Assembly (NCBI GenBank): GCA_015057315.1
Contig: SVER01000030.1
Coordinates: 1-42,160, forward strand
Origin: Pseudobutyrivibrio ruminis
GTDB lineage: Bacteria > Bacillota > Clostridia > Lachnospirales > Lachnospiraceae
Length of the DNA stretch: 42,160 nt
Direction: 5' to 3'
The notes under the pieces were generated by a model. That model was not told where the DNA came from and did no database searches. It saw nothing but the letters and a program-made list of their open reading frames with translations. Positions 25,024 through 33,134 of this stretch are shown here, in pieces (within the stretch, counting starts at the first letter, position 1; every line of letters starts with the position of its first letter). Position numbers and translations under genes: made by a program.

Positions 25024-26694
25024 TTAAAGCTTTTTCTTTAGATTTTCTACCAATCCCTTGATTGTGCCATCTGCAAATGGGCTATCAAGACCTACTTCCT
25101 TTAATTCATTCTCATAGAAATCCTTAACTGAAAGCTTGCAAAGCTGTAAATAATGATTCCAAGCATCCTTGAAATCCTTATCCATCCATACCTTAAATTC
25201 CATAGCTACAACGCTGGCAAGAACATAATCTATGTAATAGAAAGGATCCCAGAAAATGTGACCCTGCTTTTGCCACCAGCCACCAGTTGTAAAGAATTCA
25301 TCATCCTCATAATCAAGCCATGGACGATACTGCTTTTCTAGGTCAGCCCATACAGCCTTTCTCTCTGCTGGAGTAAGCTCTGGCTTATCGTAAATGATGT
25401 GCTGGAATTCGTCAACCATACATCCATAAGGAACAAATGTGATTGCATCCATGAAATGCATCTTGCGATACTCATCAGCTCTATCCCCAAAGAACTTGTC
25501 CATCCACTGATATGTGAAATATTCCATAGACATAGAGTGAATCTCTGCTGTCTCCATTGTAAGGTCATTGTGCTCCTTAATCTCGTCATCACGGGTAACA
25601 TAGCCCTGGAATGCATGACCACACTCATGAGTGATAACATCTACGTCACCGCTTGTGCCGTTAAAGTTGGCAAAGATAATAGGTGCTTTGTACTTTGGAA
25701 GGAAATCCATATATCCGCCCTGCTTCTTAGTCTTGCGTCCAAGAACATCGAAAAGCTCGTTTTCTGTCATGAAATCAAAGAACTCTGCTGTCTCTGGTGA
25801 AAGCTCCCTGTACATTTCCTGACCGCTCTTTAGGATTTCCTCTGGAGTACCTGTTGGAGCAGGGTTACCGTTTACATAGTATACCTCGTTATCATAATAC
25901 TTAAGGGCGTCCACACCAATCTGCTTACGTCTCATTTCCTGAATCTCGCATACAAATGGAACGAAGGATTCCTTAACCTGCTTTCTGAAGTTTTCTACCT
26001 CAGCTCTGCGGTAAGCATTACGGTTCATTCTGTTATAACCAAGCTCAACGAAGTTATCGTAGCCCAATTCCTTGGCCTGCTTTGTACGATTCTTAACAAG
26101 CTTGTCAAAAATCTCATCAATCTCACCTGTTACAGATGTGAAGTAATCTGAGTATGCCTTCCATGCACGCTTTCTTGTATCTCTATCCTCTGCTGTAAGG
26201 AACTTGCGAAGAAGTGAAAGGTTGTACTCCTCACCATCAAATGGAATCTTTGCAGATGCAATAATCTTGTCGTAGCGGCTAACGAGCGCGTTTTCCTCCT
26301 GCATAAGAGGTAAAATTTTCTCATCGATAGATTTGTTTGCAAGCTCTATATTCTTAAATGCAACCTTGCTGATTTTGCTTTCAAGGTAATCTCTGTATGG
26401 AGATTCAAATAATACCTTGCTGTACTCATTTTCAAGATTAGAAATCAAAGGCATGATTTCATCTAAGTAATCGTTTTCCTTTGTGTAGAATTCATCTGAT
26501 GTATCGCAATCATGACGGAAGGTTCCAAGAATTCTATTTGTATGAATATCTTTCATAAACTCATAATATTTTTTGTGGAGCTCAAACTGCTCCTCCCCAC
26601 TCTTTGCATTCTTGCTATCAGCAATAAGCTTTTCAAAGAATGCTTTTACTTCGTCCATATCAATACGATTGTATGGCATTTCTGAACATTTCAT
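25024..26694 (-). CDS. pepF: M3-family oligoendopeptidase (PepF-like)
   Basis: 556 residues, cytosolic zinc metallopeptidase. HECGH at 356-360 gives two zinc ligands and the catalytic glutamate; AEIHS (E384) gives the third ligand. It cleaves medium-length peptides. AAGGAG is about 10 nt before the ATG, and the gene lies 20 nt after the AI-2E transporter and upstream of speA. Why it is in a polyamine operon is not apparent. Confidence 0.93.
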   Translation of the reverse strand: MKCSEMPYNRIDMDEVKAFFEKLIADSKNAKSGEEQFELHKKYYEFMKDIHTNRILGTFRHDCDTSDEFYTKENDYLDEIMPLISNLENEYSKVLFESPYRDYLESKISKVAFKNIELANKSIDEKILPLMQEENALVSRYDKIIASAKIPFDGEEYNLSLLRKFLTAEDRDTRKRAWKAYSDYFTSVTGEIDEIFDKLVKNRTKQAKELGYDNFVELGYNRMNRNAYRRAEVENFRKQVKESFVPFVCEIQEMRRKQIGVDALKYYDNEVYYVNGNPAPTGTPEEILKSGQEMYRELSPETAEFFDFMTENELFDVLGRKTKKQGGYMDFLPKYKAPIIFANFNGTSGDVDVITHECGHAFQGYVTRDDEIKEHNDLTMETAEIHSMSMEYFTYQWMDKFFGDRADEYRKMHFMDAITFVPYGCMVDEFQHIIYDKPELTPAERKAVWADLEKQYRPWLDYEDDEFFTTGGWWQKQGHIFWDPFYYIDYVLASVVAMEFKVWMDKDFKDAWNHYLQLCKLSVKDFYENELKEVGLDSPFADGTIKGLVENLKKKL

Positions 26695-26714
26695 ATCTTT
26701 ATATCTCCTTAAAA

Positions 26715-27815
26715 TTAATTATTGTCTTCTGATTCTTTCTTTGCTAAAAATCTATCAAAATATAGCTTGAGAAGTGCTGCAACAGGAACTGCCACAAGCA
26801 TTCCTACAAATCCACCAAGTGCGCCGCCACCAATAAGGGCTGCCACCACAAGTAGTGGGTGAATCTTAATATTACTGCTAAGTAAGCGTGGATTGATAAC
26901 ATTACCATCAATTACCATTATTATAAGAAGTGACACAAGACCTACAACCAGCTCATGATAAGAACCTGTTGCTAAGCACACAAGAGTCACGGCGCAATAT
27001 CCTACGATAGGTCCCACGTAAGGAATCAGATTTCCTATCCCCACTAAAAGCGCAATAAGAAGTGCCTCCGGTACTCCAACAATCAAAAATACAACACCAG
27101 TCAGCACACATACAATAGATGCATCAATAAACTGACCTCTCAAATATCCAGAGAAGATTCTATCTGCATCATGCCAAAACTGTTCAACACGCTCTTCGTT
27201 CTTCTTACCAGTAATGATAGCAAAGGCTCTCTTCCAATAATCCTTAATCCTTCTTCCATCCATCATAAAATAGATAGAAAAGATTATTCCAAAGAATAGC
27301 CCTGTAATTATATCCTTTACTGATATAACAGCTTTGAATAATAAATTACTGAACCTGCTAATTGATAAGCCTACAGATTTAAGCAAGTTGTCTATAGCTG
27401 TGTATAGATTCTCTGTATCATTCTGGATTAAGTCAGCTAATCCCATAATAGTATCTGCATTAATTGCTGATACATTCTTATATATAGTAAGAACTAAAAT
27501 CACAATAATCAAGGCAAATATGGCCAGTATAAGTAAAAAACTTAATAGAATCGACAAATATCTTGACCATCTATGATACTTATTTCTATTGAAGAAATCA
27601 TCGAATCTATCCACAATAGGCTTAAGCAGATAGCTTATTATTCCACCAATAACCACAGGCTTAAGCACCGCTGTAAATATAGACCACAACCTAACCCAGA
27701 AAACCCCTGATGAATACAGTAATCCAAGGATAATAATAGTGATAATTACTGTAGCTGAAGCATAGCCACAGATTTTTACATATTTCTTATCTAATGAATC
27801 CCAGAATTTCTTCAT
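26715..27815 (-). CDS. AI-2E family transporter (PerM/YdiK-like)
   Basis: 366 residues with about eight membrane segments, an amphipathic central region, and the conserved IGNLIPYVGPIVGY segment. The family exports small molecules or ions in different bacteria; the substrate here is unknown. AAGGAGAGGG precedes the ATG. It is the first gene of the operon, so a polyamine-related export role is possible but only inferred from position. Confidence 0.9.
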   Translation of the reverse strand: MKKFWDSLDKKYVKICGYASATVIITIIILGLLYSSGVFWVRLWSIFTAVLKPVVIGGIISYLLKPIVDRFDDFFNRNKYHRWSRYLSILLSFLLILAIFALIIVILVLTIYKNVSAINADTIMGLADLIQNDTENLYTAIDNLLKSVGLSISRFSNLLFKAVISVKDIITGLFFGIIFSIYFMMDGRRIKDYWKRAFAIITGKKNEERVEQFWHDADRIFSGYLRGQFIDASIVCVLTGVVFLIVGVPEALLIALLVGIGNLIPYVGPIVGYCAVTLVCLATGSYHELVVGLVSLLIIMVIDGNVINPRLLSSNIKIHPLLVVAALIGGGALGGFVGMLVAVPVAALLKLYFDRFLAKKESEDNN

Positions 27816-27854
27816 ATCGCCCCTCTCCTTATGCCTTTGTGGTCATATTGTAAC

Positions 27855-27885
27855 AAAAAAGATCAGCCTTTTATATACTGATCTT
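27855..27885 (-). terminator. Terminator closing the second toxin/immunity locus
   Basis: Stem AAGATCAG/CTGATCTT (27859-27866 with 27878-27885), followed on the minus strand by a run of six T. It separates array B1 from the AI-2E gene. Confidence 0.82.
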
Positions 27886-27921
27886 CTTAAAAATGTATAA
27901 AATTTTTATCACGTCGTCAAA

Positions 27922-28255
27922 TAAGTGTTTTATTTGATTTCTATAATCCACTTAACATTTAAATACTTTTATAAGTGTTATTCGAATTCCTCTCAATTCC
28001 ACTTACCACCATTTTGAAAAAGTTAAGTGGATTTTGCTATAACCTTTCAAAAGCTTACTAATTTGTAAGTGAATTAAGTGCACAATCTATGTATGCTAAT
28101 TCCACTTAAGTATTTTATAAGCGTTTTTCACAGCATCACTGTTAACACTTAATTGGTCTCTGAAAAAGTGCGTTTTTTCAAACACAGCTCTAAATACACT
28201 TAACTTTTTCAGAATTGGAGTAAGTTTTTTTTGCTTAATATCACAAATGCGCTTA
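27922..28255. repeat. Array B1: alternating inverted TAAGTG/CACTTA elements
   Basis: Fourteen hexamers alternate in orientation, starting at 27922, 27949, 27972, 28000, 28024, 28052, 28075, 28103, 28118, 28146, 28165, 28197, 28221 and 28250. The first eight have offsets of 27-28 and 23-24 in turn; later ones are less regular (15, 19, 32). Several extend to TTCCACTTAA or TTAAGTGGA; 28052 and 28250 are degenerate. No coding is seen. The period of about 51 bp copies array A although the motif differs. Confidence 0.78.
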
Positions 28256-28319
28256 ACTCCTGTTAACTATAAAGCATAAACCGGTGTCCAAAGCCATATT
28301 CATGATATTATAGCTACCT

Positions 28320-28445
28320 CTAATTACTTACTCCCTGAAAGTAATCCTCTGTGCAACCCGTATATGGTTTAGTGCACTCTTCGTCTATATAGTAAATTGG
28401 ATTCCCGTTTATATCATCGGTAGTATATAATTCTATTTCGTTCAT
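28320..28445 (-). pseudogene. N-terminal stub of a MORN/YwqK-like immunity protein
   Basis: 41 residues from an ATG with GGGAG 8 nt upstream: MNEIELYTTDDINGNPIYYI, then KPYTGCTEDYFQG. It resembles the first unit of MORN-variant (YwqK-type) antitoxin/immunity proteins, which normally continue with several such repeats. Here it stops after one, just before array B1, and so looks truncated at the array edge. The bases 28446-28565 hold nothing else obvious. Confidence 0.5.
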
Positions 28446-28565
28446 TTTCATACTCCCAAGGAGAATGGCGTAAAGCATATGATACTTCCTTGCTTAAGAT
28501 ACTATAATCCATTCTATTCCCCATTTTCAAAATATTTAGTAACTAAATAATAAAATCAATTAATC

Positions 28566-28922
28566 CTATTGATTTTCTTCAATCAATTCATCAATTGCAG
28601 CTTTCATCCATTGCCAAATATTGTCATATGTTTTTCGCTGTTCATACCCTTCATCTGCGAAATCATGAACAATAAAAACTTTTTCTCCTTTTCCTTCTTC
28701 AAAACAAGCAATATCATCATTATCATCTCTTCTGGCAAAAGGAATATATTTTCTATTTGGATACCTTTCATTCATGCCATTATACCTATTATCCAACTGA
28801 CTGTCTGGAATGAAATACCAATATTCAAAATCTACTAAATTTAAATCTACTATAGTTTCATACCCCATAGGATAATCAAAACCATCTATTCGCTTTATAT
28901 TACTTATATTTATTGTCTCCAT
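28566..28922 (-). CDS. SMI1/KNR4 (SUKH)-like immunity protein
   Basis: 118 residues. The C-terminal half, with YIPFARRDDNDDIACFEEGK, then VFIVHDFADEGYEQR and IWQWMKAAIDELIE, matches SUKH-superfamily immunity proteins in pattern. They bind varied toxin domains in the cytosol. The Shine-Dalgarno is weak. A 29-codon overlapping frame (28900-28989) runs across its start and may allow coupling. It lies between arrays B1 and B2. Confidence 0.68.
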   Translation of the reverse strand: METINISNIKRIDGFDYPMGYETIVDLNLVDFEYWYFIPDSQLDNRYNGMNERYPNRKYIPFARRDDNDDIACFEEGKGEKVFIVHDFADEGYEQRKTYDNIWQWMKAAIDELIEENQ

Positions 28923-28967
28923 TAACTTTATTTCTATATTTTGTCAAAAGCTCCAACGTTTCCCTAA

Positions 28968-29048
28968 AACTTAACTTGCTCTCAAACATTTAAGCGGAAT
29001 ATTCCGATTCTTAGAATCCGCTTAAATATTTCCTAATTTAATTACGTG
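28968..29048. repeat. Array B2: four-element mini array of the B type
   Basis: AACTTA (28968), TAAGCG (28991), CGCTTA (29019), TACGTG (29043): alternating orientation with offsets 23, 28, 24, the same rule as array B1. The middle pair is a perfect 11-bp inverted repeat, ATTTAAGCGGA with TCCGCTTAAAT (28988-28998 and 29017-29027). Confidence 0.55.
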
Positions 29049-29124
29049 CCAAATTATTTGCAGTCTTTGCTATTTTGTTAGCAAACATATATTTATTAGT
29101 TTCATTTAATTTCAATACATCCAT
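29038..29124 (-). pseudogene. Short toxin-tail-like ORF
   Basis: 28 residues (MDVLKLNETNKYMFANKIAK and eight more) starting 2 nt after the immunity gene upstream and ending before the SUKH gene. It looks like the end of a displaced toxin domain whose immunity gene follows. The evidence is position and composition only. Confidence 0.3.
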
Positions 29125-29126
29125 AC

Positions 29127-29453
29127 TTAGATTTTTAAATCATTTTTAATTTTATATAAATATTTCCTTATTTTCTCCCCATCTTCAGGATTTATCTCTA
29201 AATGTTTATCGCATAGTTTTGATAATGCATTATAAAATTTTTCTTTTTCGATATATTGTGTCTCGTCTTCTATTCCTAACCAATAATCAATTGTAACATA
29301 ACCATCTCTATAATCCTCATCATCAGGATTATAAGAACAAGTTATTCCTTCGATTCCGGCAGCCTTGTTATCTGCCAATCTTAACATAGCAGTAGTATCT
29401 AATTTACCATCCACCTGAAAGACTAGAAACAATAGTTCCTGCAATAAATCCAT
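29127..29453 (-). CDS. Immunity protein for the adjacent LXG-type toxin
   Basis: 108 residues, acidic, with SYNPDDEDYRDGYVTIDYWL and a charged helical tail. The ATG at 29453 has GAGG 8 nt upstream; a GTG three codons earlier is in frame but too close. It begins 17 nt after the toxin stop, the standard toxin-immunity order. I do not recognise a named family. Confidence 0.68.
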   Translation of the reverse strand: MDLLQELLFLVFQVDGKLDTTAMLRLADNKAAGIEGITCSYNPDDEDYRDGYVTIDYWLGIEDETQYIEKEKFYNALSKLCDKHLEINPEDGEKIRKYLYKIKNDLKI

Positions 29454-29470
29454 ACTTAACACCTCACATT

Positions 29471-30973
29471 TTACTTAATCGTAGGATAATATCTTATTTG
29501 GAATTCTCCAAAAGGGTTACACACAAATTGCAAGCCATTTGAAGCTCGTCCAACAATATTTCCACTGGGGCTCTTCACCCCATTACGGATTGCCTCTTTA
29601 CCCCATTGAATCATTTGTGAATCTGAAATGATATTTGGGTCATAAATAGTTTTTGGATAATCTATATCTTTAAAACCAATAAAACTCCCCTTTGCATCAT
29701 ATTTGGGTATTCTATATTCTTGCGAATATATTCCTTTAATAGTTGGATGTTCTATCGGCTCACCAACTAATAAATCGTCAAGACTATAGCCCGTATTTTT
29801 TAGCGTTTCATAAAAATATCTTTGGTTATGTGCTCCAAGAACACCGCGTTTCTTAGGTCCTATACCATCCCCATATATCAAATGGTGTTCTGGGTCAGCC
29901 AAAGGACCAACAAAATCTTCATCGCCCGGCACTGGTATTCTCTTACTCTGAGTCACCTTCGGCCCCGCCATAGCATCCGCTACCTTCTTAGCAACTATTA
30001 CCTCTACAACCTTCTCTGTAGCATAACCTACGCAAAAAGCTGTACCTTCCTCGTCGCCAGTATCAAACATGCCCTGGAACATGGCTCCTATGGTGTTTTC
30101 GGGGTCGTTGATAAACACTTTCACACCCTGATATATTTCATTGGTTCCATCTATCAATAACTCAGCTCTAACCCCTGGCGGAAGCGGGATAGCCGGATTA
30201 ATAGCCAAAGCAATTTCTAATGGTGCTTTCAATCCCTTTAAAAGATCTACAAAACCTGTTGCAAAGCCTCTTAAGAAATCTATCCTGGTATCCACTTCAT
30301 CTTTGAGCAAGTCCAACAAACTAGCTATCGAATAATAGATACTATTCATTTTCACACTGTACGTATCATCAGTATTCTCATACGACACAACATAATTATC
30401 ATATATTGATTTTATGCTTTCAGTTTCATTCCAAAGTTCCTGCGCCGTATTTTTTAATGAGTTGTTAAAGAAATCATTAAGCTTATCATAATTTCTTTCT
30501 CTCTTGCGCTGGTTCTCGGCATTTCTAGCCCTTACTTCATCTGCATCATCTGCAAAAGGATTTACCCATTCATCCATATACCAATGACTAGGAACTCCTG
30601 GGTATGAATTCAAGTATCCATAAGGTATGCCTTGGATTTGCTGAAGGTTCCACCAAATATCATTTCTATCTACTCTACAGATAACGGACGAATCCTCTGG
30701 AGTTATATATGATGTCATATCAGTCATATAGTTGCCTATATTCGTATCTACATCACCCAAAATACTGATTAAGCTTGAATAATCAACAGAAATATCTTCT
30801 TCAAATTCCGTTTCTAATTCTTTAAAAGCATCGCCCTCTTGGGCCTTAATAACATCTGCAAATGTATTTGTTGACTCCTGCAAATCCTCAAGGGCGTCTT
30901 TGTATTTCTTTACAATAGCTTGAATTGCCTTCAAGCTATCATAATTGATTTTTAAATCTCTATGCTGTCCCAC
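29471..30973 (-). CDS. LXG/WXG-type polymorphic toxin (type VIIb secretion effector)
   Basis: 500 residues. Residues 1-110 form a helical hairpin as in LXG/WXG effectors, followed by a long helical middle with a hydrophobic stretch (about 238-295). The toxin domain starts after a linker near 377 at GVLGAHNQRYF and continues through EYRIPKYDAKG, KTIYDPNIISD and QMIQWGKEA to FGEFQIRYYP. Those motifs recall nuclease-like CDI/LXG toxin tails, but the activity is not identified. No signal peptide is present, fitting type VII export. A GTG start has AAAGGGG 6 nt upstream. Two small helical partners and a DUF4176 protein precede it. Confidence 0.78.
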   Translation of the reverse strand: MGQHRDLKINYDSLKAIQAIVKKYKDALEDLQESTNTFADVIKAQEGDAFKELETEFEEDISVDYSSLISILGDVDTNIGNYMTDMTSYITPEDSSVICRVDRNDIWWNLQQIQGIPYGYLNSYPGVPSHWYMDEWVNPFADDADEVRARNAENQRKRERNYDKLNDFFNNSLKNTAQELWNETESIKSIYDNYVVSYENTDDTYSVKMNSIYYSIASLLDLLKDEVDTRIDFLRGFATGFVDLLKGLKAPLEIALAINPAIPLPPGVRAELLIDGTNEIYQGVKVFINDPENTIGAMFQGMFDTGDEEGTAFCVGYATEKVVEVIVAKKVADAMAGPKVTQSKRIPVPGDEDFVGPLADPEHHLIYGDGIGPKKRGVLGAHNQRYFYETLKNTGYSLDDLLVGEPIEHPTIKGIYSQEYRIPKYDAKGSFIGFKDIDYPKTIYDPNIISDSQMIQWGKEAIRNGVKSPSGNIVGRASNGLQFVCNPFGEFQIRYYPTIK

Positions 30974-30990
30974 ATTATTCCCCTTTTTTG

Positions 30991-31200
30991 CTATTCAAAA
31001 CTCATGCCATTTAGTTCATTAATTAATCCGCTATACTTTTTTTCCATATTTGAGATGTGTGTTTCCATTTGTTTTCTCTTATCCGCATTCGCAAAATCCA
31101 TCTCTGTGAAATTTTCCCTAACATCTTTTTTGCATCGTTCTAAATATGACACTAACTCATTTCTAAAACTATTAGCATCAGATTGTGACAATTGCCCCAT
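30991..31200 (-). CDS. Small helical LXG-associated protein
   Basis: 69 residues, entirely helical and charged, WXG100-sized and without cysteine or signal peptide. GGAG lies 8 nt before the ATG. It sits between another small helical protein and the toxin gene, the position of Lap-type partners that bind the LXG domain for export. The role is inferred from order and shape. Confidence 0.65.
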   Translation of the reverse strand: MGQLSQSDANSFRNELVSYLERCKKDVRENFTEMDFANADKRKQMETHISNMEKKYSGLINELNGMSFE

Positions 31201-31202
31201 GA

Positions 31203-31502
31203 TTATTCTCCTTCTATCTTTTCTCCAACTTGCTGGTCAACAGATTTCAATGTATTTGATGCCTTTTCAACCCTATTTGTATATTTGGTTATGCTTTTTG
31301 AAATCTTTTCCTTAACTTTTGAATTTAGGCACTCTAGCGTGCGCTGCAGCTTATCAACATAATCAGAATTCATTCCATCTAATTCCTCAATAGCTCCATC
31401 AAACCCATTTGCTGTTAATTCATTATAGTTTTTAATTGCCTTATTCATATTTGACACAGCTGTTTCAACCGCTGTATGATTTACTTTAATTTTTTCTGCC
31501 AT
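31203..31502 (-). CDS. WXG100-like LXG-associated helical protein
   Basis: 99 residues forming two predicted long helices around a central DGMNSDYVD turn, as in ESAT-6/WXG100-type partners, though without a clear WXG. The ATG at 31502 has AAGGAAG 5 nt upstream and begins just after the DUF4176 stop. A longer frame overlaps that gene and is rejected. Confidence 0.68.
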   Translation of the reverse strand: MAEKIKVNHTAVETAVSNMNKAIKNYNELTANGFDGAIEELDGMNSDYVDKLQRTLECLNSKVKEKISKSITKYTNRVEKASNTLKSVDQQVGEKIEGE

Positions 31503-31503
31503 T

Positions 31504-32127
31504 TTAAGCTTCCTTATTCTCAACAAATCCCATAGATAATCTATGTTGCTTAACAACTATTTCATCCATTATTTCATAAACAAACTGCTCATCAATTTCA
31601 GATTCGTAACCCATGTGAACTATTCTTTTTATAGTGGCAGGGGTAAATGAAATTATCTTTCCTGTACCGTAATTACCAGTAGGATACAATTCCCCACCGT
31701 ACTGGTAAAATGGTCCATTTTCATCACCTAGAAATCTTTTTGTAATTACAACATAAAGCTGTGTTGCGTATGGATTTGGAACTTTTATCTTTTCTAAATC
31801 AAGCTCCACCAAAGTACCTTGTGGTAAGATTCCTTCACAGATTGTTATAGTCTGAGCTAAGAAATGCTTAAATTCATCTTTGTAAAAGCCAGCTACATTC
31901 GAGTTATAAGTTATTTCTACCTTATCTTCAATAAGATTAAGCTCGATATCACCTATATTGATAGGCTGCTCTAAATCATTTTTTATTACACTATAGGCAA
32001 CATATAAGCTTTTAATATCCCTTTTCATTTCTGGAAATACAGATTTGAGAAACATCACATTCTCTTCTGAAAAGCCGTAAGATGCTACCAGATTTTCGTA
32101 TAGCTTTCTAATATTATTCTCCTGCAT
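31504..32127 (-). CDS. DUF4176-domain protein, LXG effector accessory
   Basis: 207 residues. The C-terminal half, with LPQGTLVELDLEKI, LYVVITKRFLG, YQYGGELYPTGNYG and FTPATIKRIVHMGY, fits DUF4176. Proteins of this family are encoded in LXG toxin operons of Firmicutes and are thought to help effector targeting or export. AAGGAAG precedes the ATG. It is first in the five-gene operon. Confidence 0.78.
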   Translation of the reverse strand: MQENNIRKLYENLVASYGFSEENVMFLKSVFPEMKRDIKSLYVAYSVIKNDLEQPINIGDIELNLIEDKVEITYNSNVAGFYKDEFKHFLAQTITICEGILPQGTLVELDLEKIKVPNPYATQLYVVITKRFLGDENGPFYQYGGELYPTGNYGTGKIISFTPATIKRIVHMGYESEIDEQFVYEIMDEIVVKQHRLSMGFVENKEA

Positions 32128-32159
32128 AATTATTCTTCCTTCTTCTAAAAAAGTATAAA

Positions 32160-32411
32160 TTAAAACAGACCTAAAAACTTTTTCTTATACTCTTCTGTGG
32201 ACATTGATTGTAGTTCGTATCCTGTCTCTGCAATGGCAGCTGTAAGCTCATGCTCGTCTACAGGATTTTCGGATAGAAAAGTGGTGATTCCCTTCATGTG
32301 AGAGCTTGAAACCTTCTTTGCATCTGGAACTAGCTTTCTTATTACATCATTAACATGTGCTTCGCACATACCACACATCATACCGTCTATTTTTAGTGTT
32401 GTTTTAATCAT
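32160..32411 (-). CDS. HMA-domain metal-binding protein (copper-chaperone-like)
   Basis: 83 residues, a ferredoxin-like HMA domain with the metal-binding GMMCGMCEAHV (CGMC) motif near the N-terminus, then a short C-terminal helix. It would bind a soft metal ion such as Cu(I) in the cytosol. AAAGGAG lies before the ATG. A perfect palindrome overlies its likely -35 region, suggesting metal-dependent control. No P-type ATPase is adjacent. Confidence 0.85.
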   Translation of the reverse strand: MIKTTLKIDGMMCGMCEAHVNDVIRKLVPDAKKVSSSHMKGITTFLSENPVDEHELTAAIAETGYELQSMSTEEYKKKFLGLF

Positions 32412-32437
32412 AGTTTCGCTCCTTTCTTTGCAAAACT

Positions 32438-32467
32438 ACTATAACACAAATAGTTAGTTTATGCTAA
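32438..32467 (-). promoter_or_regulatory. Probable promoter of the HMA gene
   Basis: Minus strand TTAGCA (32462-32467), 18-bp spacer, TATAGT (32438-32443). The -35 hexamer lies within the palindromic operator. Confidence 0.45.
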
Positions 32468-32473
32468 CTATTT
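32448..32473. promoter_or_regulatory. Perfect palindromic operator (metalloregulator-like)
   Basis: AAATAGTTAG (32448-32457), a 6-bp spacer, and CTAACTATTT (32464-32473): 10-bp perfect arms, overlapping the stop codon of the YoaK gene. The TTAG-N6-CTAA core resembles DtxR/MntR-type boxes. The regulator is not in the window. Confidence 0.6.
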
Positions 32474-33133
32474 TACTGCTAAATGCTTTTTCATCATCAT
32501 AATAAAGGCAATAAATAGGATTCCACTGGAAATAAGAATGCTTCTTATTCCTAGCTTAAGAGACAAAATTCCTCCTACTCCTGCACCGATTGCGAAGATA
32601 AAAATAATGCCATAGTAATGCATTGCCTTTTTTAGTGCTCCTATTTCGTGATTTCTTAGGAACACTGAAAAGCTATCGGTACCACTTCTAAGATTTCCTA
32701 TGCACATGGTGCTTGCATAAGGATATCCGTTCACCTTTCTAAAGGACTGTACCTGCATGGCACAGGCAAGAGATACAAGTGCATTTGCAAGCATGTTGTG
32801 GGATGTTGGAATAAATGCCACAATAGTTAAGATGATGATTTCAAGTAGCACAACCATCTGGCGCCAATGCATCTTCTGTGAGCGTCTGAAACGATAGCTT
32901 AGCTGCTCCGCCACTATTATTCCAATAGCAAATGCCAGTACCGGCATAAGATAATGAAGTCCTTCTACCCACTCACCAGTCATTATATGCTGGCTCATTA
33001 GTACTATATTTCCTGTTTGAGCATTGGCAAATACCTTATTCCTAAGATTGTAGGTATATGCATCCTGAAATCCTCCTGAAAGTGAAATTATTGCTGATAG
33101 TAAAAATGTCTCTGATGTCTGTTTCTTTCTCAT
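32468..33133 (-). CDS. YoaK/DUF1275 family membrane protein
   Basis: 221 residues, about six membrane segments, with the family opening SGGFQDAYTY and FANAQTGNIVLMSQ. Function of the family is not established. The ATG follows the AlkD stop by 1 nt, with GAAGG in the end of that gene, so the two are coupled. Confidence 0.88.
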   Translation of the reverse strand: MRKKQTSETFLLSAIISLSGGFQDAYTYNLRNKVFANAQTGNIVLMSQHIMTGEWVEGLHYLMPVLAFAIGIIVAEQLSYRFRRSQKMHWRQMVVLLEIIILTIVAFIPTSHNMLANALVSLACAMQVQSFRKVNGYPYASTMCIGNLRSGTDSFSVFLRNHEIGALKKAMHYYGIIFIFAIGAGVGGILSLKLGIRSILISSGILFIAFIMMMKKHLAVK

Positions 33134-33134
33134 A

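Noticed and set aside
28900..28989. 29-codon ORF overlapping the SUKH gene start
   Set aside because: Composition is plausible and it may allow coupling, but it has no ribosome site and lies over array B2, so it is not called as a gene.
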